From positions 124,001 to 188,000 of the forward strand of contig NZ_JBLXJC010000002.1 in the NCBI RefSeq assembly GCF_048269205.1: a stretch of DNA of 64,000 bases, in the 5' to 3' direction. How positions within the stretch are numbered: the stretch's first letter is position 1; each line of letters begins with the position of its first letter. This document shows positions 61,930 to 64,000 of the stretch, in pieces. This DNA comes from Emcibacter sp048269205. Its GTDB lineage: Bacteria; Pseudomonadota; Alphaproteobacteria; Sphingomonadales; Emcibacteraceae. The position numbers and the translations under genes were made by a program. The notes under the pieces were generated by a model, which searched no databases, was not told the origin of the DNA, and saw nothing but the letters and a program-made list of their open reading frames with translations.

Positions 61930-62475
61930 CTATTCGGTCAGACAGGAACAATTAGTGCCGCAAGATTCACCGGTTTCATGCGCCAGATACTGATCGAGTG
62001 CGTCTGTCAGCACTTCCTGGCAGCTCTTGCGCGTATGCGCAGAATAAAGCCTCAACTTGAGATGATCTTCCTCGGTCATCCGCAGGGTCATCGCAATGCG
62101 CTTTGCCGTTCCGGCTTTCTTCTTAGTGGCTTTTTTTGTTGTCTTCTTCGCGGCCTTTTTCGGGGCCTTTGTGACAACGGCGTCAGTTTTCTCACGACGC
62201 CCGAAAAACTTTTCTGCAGCGGCAGGAGCCGGCCGTTCATCAGTCGGCACTGTTCTTCCGCCCTGAAGTTCGGATAGTTTCCTTACGGATTCGATAGAGT
62301 TCTCAAGGGCTTTATTGCTTGCAATTGCAGTCCGGTTTTCCTCGGCGGTACCACCCTCGTCCACACGTTCGAACCTGTTAATTGCCGGCATCGCAAACTT
62401 TGGCGCTGCCGGACTGGGAACTGCCTGCCCCTTTCGCGCAAGAAGCGCGCCTGTGAGTCTTGCTTCCTTTTTCAT
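61930..62475 (-). CDS. Lys/Ala-rich ribbon-helix-helix-like protein, ParA partner candidate
   Basis: 181 residues from ATG 62475 (MKKEARLTG); the longer frame to 62628 overlaps parA. Three parts: a basic N-terminal tail (KKEARLTGALLARKGQ) of the kind that stimulates ParA ATPases; a central histone-H1-like tract of Lys-Lys-Ala-type repeats (about 115-135); and a C-terminal TLRMTEEDHLKLRLYSAHTRKSCQEVLTDALDQYL resembling a ribbon-helix-helix fold, cited here as LRMTEEDHLKLRLYSAHTRK. The tail ends CGTNCSCLTE with three cysteines. Start lies 20 bases after the parA stop. DNA binding and ParA partnership are inference. Confidence 0.75.
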   Translation of the reverse strand: MKKEARLTGALLARKGQAVPSPAAPKFAMPAINRFERVDEGGTAEENRTAIASNKALENSIESVRKLSELQGGRTVPTDERPAPAAAEKFFGRREKTDAVVTKAPKKAAKKTTKKATKKKAGTAKRIAMTLRMTEEDHLKLRLYSAHTRKSCQEVLTDALDQYLAHETGESCGTNCSCLTE

Positions 62476-62494
62476 CGTTTCTTCCCCACTCTTT

Positions 62495-63205
62495 TTATGC
62501 CTGAACCTGCCGGCGGCCAAATCCGTGGGATTGGGCCGGGGCACGTCTCTGGGCTGCATTATTCTGGAATACGGTACGACGGAAATTCTTTTCAAGACGA
62601 TCGTTGATATAGTCCCAGAGATCAGCAATTTCCTTGGCTGATTTTGAGTCCGGATTTACTTCCATGACGGTACGCCCGTCAATCATGCTGGAGGCATAGT
62701 CCGTCCTCTGGTGCAGCGTCACAGGTGCAACAGTGCCATGTTGTGACAGGGCAATGGCCGCGTCACTTGTGATTCTCGCGCGGGCAGAAGCGCCGTTGAC
62801 CACGAACATAAACGGTTTGTCTGTCCTGTCAGCAAGTTCCACGGTTCCGCCGGCGGCCCGCAGGTCATGGGGGCTGGGTCGTGTCGGAATAACAATAAGG
62901 TCAGAAACAGCAATCACGCTCTGGATCGCCAGAGTAATAGCCGGCGGGGTATCAATGATTGCCAGCTTGAAGCCTTGTGAGCGTAGCTCGTCCAGATCCG
63001 TAATCAGTCTTGATACATTGGTCTGGGCAAAGGCCGGTGTCGGTGCCTCGCGCTCGTTCCACCATTCGGTAAGGCTTCCCTGCGGGTCGGTATCCACCAG
63101 AACCACAGGTCCCTCGCCAGCCAGCTCGGCCTGGACGGCAACATGGCCGCTCAGCGTGGTTTTACCCGATCCGCCTTTCTGTGATGTAAATGCCAAAACT
63201 CGCAT
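62495..63205 (-). CDS. Orphan ParA/MinD-family ATPase
   Basis: 236 residues with the deviant Walker A KGGSGKTT near residue 10, the switch I/II pieces DTDPQGSLTEWW and IDTPPA, and the C-terminal region typical of ParA-like proteins. Size is of the short chromosomal or plasmid-type ParA without an N-terminal DNA-binding domain. The Arg-rich C-terminus (RRTVFQNNAAQRRAP) could contribute to DNA binding. No ParB gene is adjacent, so this is not the replicon partition locus. GGAA precedes the ATG by about seven bases. Cargo is unknown. Confidence 0.88.
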   Translation of the reverse strand: MRVLAFTSQKGGSGKTTLSGHVAVQAELAGEGPVVLVDTDPQGSLTEWWNEREAPTPAFAQTNVSRLITDLDELRSQGFKLAIIDTPPAITLAIQSVIAVSDLIVIPTRPSPHDLRAAGGTVELADRTDKPFMFVVNGASARARITSDAAIALSQHGTVAPVTLHQRTDYASSMIDGRTVMEVNPDSKSAKEIADLWDYINDRLEKNFRRTVFQNNAAQRRAPAQSHGFGRRQVQA

Positions 63206-63297
63206 AATTGTTCCAACCTTGTTTGATGTTTATAATTGCTGCTATAGTGCAAAATCCCTGTGGGAAAATTAATTTTTCTATACCCGTACAGTTAATC

Positions 63298-63369
63298 ATT
63301 TTGCCTGTCAGGTATTAATAAATAGTAAAGTGAATGGCAAAATTTTAACTACTAACTATTTATAAATAC
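63298..63369. repeat. Inverted repeats in the parA-sel1 divergent region
   Basis: Two inverted repeats interlock here: ATTTTGCC (63298-63305) with GGCAAAAT (63336-63343), and GTATTAATAAATAGT (63312-63326) with ACTATTTATAAATAC (63355-63369), matching at 14 of 15 positions. They sit in a strongly AT-rich 232-base gap between divergent genes and may be operator or partition-type binding sites. Confidence 0.5.
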
Positions 63370-63437
63370 AGGGAAATTACATTGTTTTTTATGTATTAGA
63401 CTTCCACTATGGGGGCTTGGGTAACAAGTTAACGAGA

Positions 63438-64000
63438 ATGAAAAAAACAGTCATCATTTTGCCATTTCTTCTGGCGGCACAGATTAATCCCAATATTACA
63501 GTTGCCTCCGCTACCGTCTCCGATGGTGTCGCTGCCTACGAAGCCGGTGACTATGTTCGTGCCCGAGAGGAATGGCTCCCCTACGCCGCCCTTGGAAATC
63601 CCAATGCGCTTTATAATCTGGGGCAGCTCTACCGGATGGGACGCGGGATCGAACAGAATTACAAGAAAGCGGAAGAATACTATCTGAGAGCGGCGGAAAA
63701 AGGTCATGTTGGTGCCCAGCGTAATCTGGGAACCCTGCATTATTTTGGTCGGCTGGGACAGATTGACATGGAGCAGGCTTATAAATGGCTGTACCGTGCG
63801 GCAGGTAACGGCGATGCCCGATCCCAGTATATTGTTGGCACCATGTATTACAACGGACAGCATGTGGCCCGGAATACAACGGAGGCCTATGCCTGGATTC
63901 ATTTGTCCGCCGAGCAGGGCATCCGCGACGCCCGCATGGCACAGGACAAACTTAAGACCCATCTGGACTCCCGTATCATTCAGGCGGCCCTGGCCAGGGC
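63438..64000 (+). CDS. Sel1-repeat protein, 3' end beyond the window
   Basis: Open from ATG 63438 to the right edge (187 complete codons, no stop). Signal peptide about 24 residues (FLLAAQINPNITVASA), then Sel1-like repeats: GNPNALYNLGQLYRMGRGI, GHVGAQRNLGTLHYFG, GDARSQYIVGTMYYNG and an AYAWIHLSAEQG unit. Such secreted helical-repeat proteins act as scaffolds in envelope processes. It is divergent from parA, which shares its regulatory gap. The reading frame is clear although incomplete; function is unknown. Confidence 0.85.
   Translation, partial: MKKTVIILPFLLAAQINPNITVASATVSDGVAAYEAGDYVRAREEWLPYAALGNPNALYNLGQLYRMGRGIEQNYKKAEEYYLRAAEKGHVGAQRNLGTLHYFGRLGQIDMEQAYKWLYRAAGNGDARSQYIVGTMYYNGQHVARNTTEAYAWIHLSAEQGIRDARMAQDKLKTHLDSRIIQAALAR

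Noticed and set aside
1..64000. CRISPR arrays, insertion sequences, rRNA genes or prophage
   Set aside because: None seen: no regularly spaced repeats, no transposase or integrase frames, and no rRNA-like sequence.

Overview
The window is chromosomal DNA of an alphaproteobacterium, probably marine and of moderate-to-high GC; the exact order cannot be fixed from sequence alone. The evidence is the argD-argF-hslO run, the rnd-lptC-lptA-lptB-rpoN-hpf-ptsN run, metZ-type methionine synthesis, and frequent TTG/GTG starts behind good Shine-Dalgarno sequences. No insertion sequence, phage, CRISPR array or rRNA was seen.

Layout. (1) 1-14,260 is mostly housekeeping: an ABC-2 permease whose start codon is cut by the window edge; argD-argF-hslO; a nitroreductase and argE on the minus strand; a small putative DNA-binding protein; a minus-strand run metZ-apaG-folE-trkH; a radical SAM protein; then a DUF2946 protein with an OprC/NosA-type copper TonB receptor, a strong terminator and tRNA-Gly(CCC). 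(2) 14,379-46,776 is a large surface-polysaccharide locus, visibly more AT-rich in its centre. Its left part holds an aminotransferase, a 4,6-dehydratase, a phosphoglycosyltransferase and a NeuD/PglD-type acetyltransferase (a bacillosamine-like set), plus a GT4 glycosyltransferase, heparinase-like protein, asparagine synthase, Wzy-like polymerase, Wzz-like regulator and acyltransferase. Its centre is one plus-strand run: CMP-nonulosonate cytidylyltransferase, NeuB-like synthase, NeuC/LegG-like epimerase, HisF-like, HisH-like, WbuX-type N-acetyl sugar amidotransferase, pyruvyl transferase, an unassigned probable GT-B transferase and a Wzx flippase. Its right part holds an acyltransferase-SGNH protein, two Wzi paralogues flanking ugd-galU-pgi, and galE. 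(3) 46,793-54,272 is mixed: terminator, NDUFA9-like protein, tRNA-Leu(CAG), a coiled-coil protein, a TPMT-family methyltransferase, a membrane protein, CorA, a DAACS symporter, a DUF5694 protein and a degenerate peptide deformylase. (4) 54,306-60,239 is the conserved LPS-export/sigma-54 run. (5) 60,260-64,000 is a TPR-SPOR lipoprotein, a lysine/alanine-rich ribbon-helix-helix-like protein, an orphan ParA ATPase and a divergent Sel1-repeat protein cut by the right edge.

How the genes fit together. The polysaccharide genes are consistent with a Wzx/Wzy-type glycan. Dehydratase, aminotransferase and acetyltransferase could supply UDP-2,4-diacetamido-trideoxyhexose. The NeuC/NeuB/NeuA set would turn a UDP-amino sugar into a CMP-nonulosonic acid. 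The HisF/HisH/WbuX trio predicts conversion of an N-acetyl group to an acetamidino group. ugd, galU, pgi and galE supply UDP-hexose and UDP-uronate precursors, and the Wzi proteins would hold the product at the outer membrane. No Wza/Wzc export genes lie in the window. The items most worth follow-up are the acetamidino-nonulosonate module with its altered HisF, the probable transferase at 33,516, the peptide deformylase that has lost its metal ligands, and the ParA/RHH/TPR-SPOR/Sel1 cluster.
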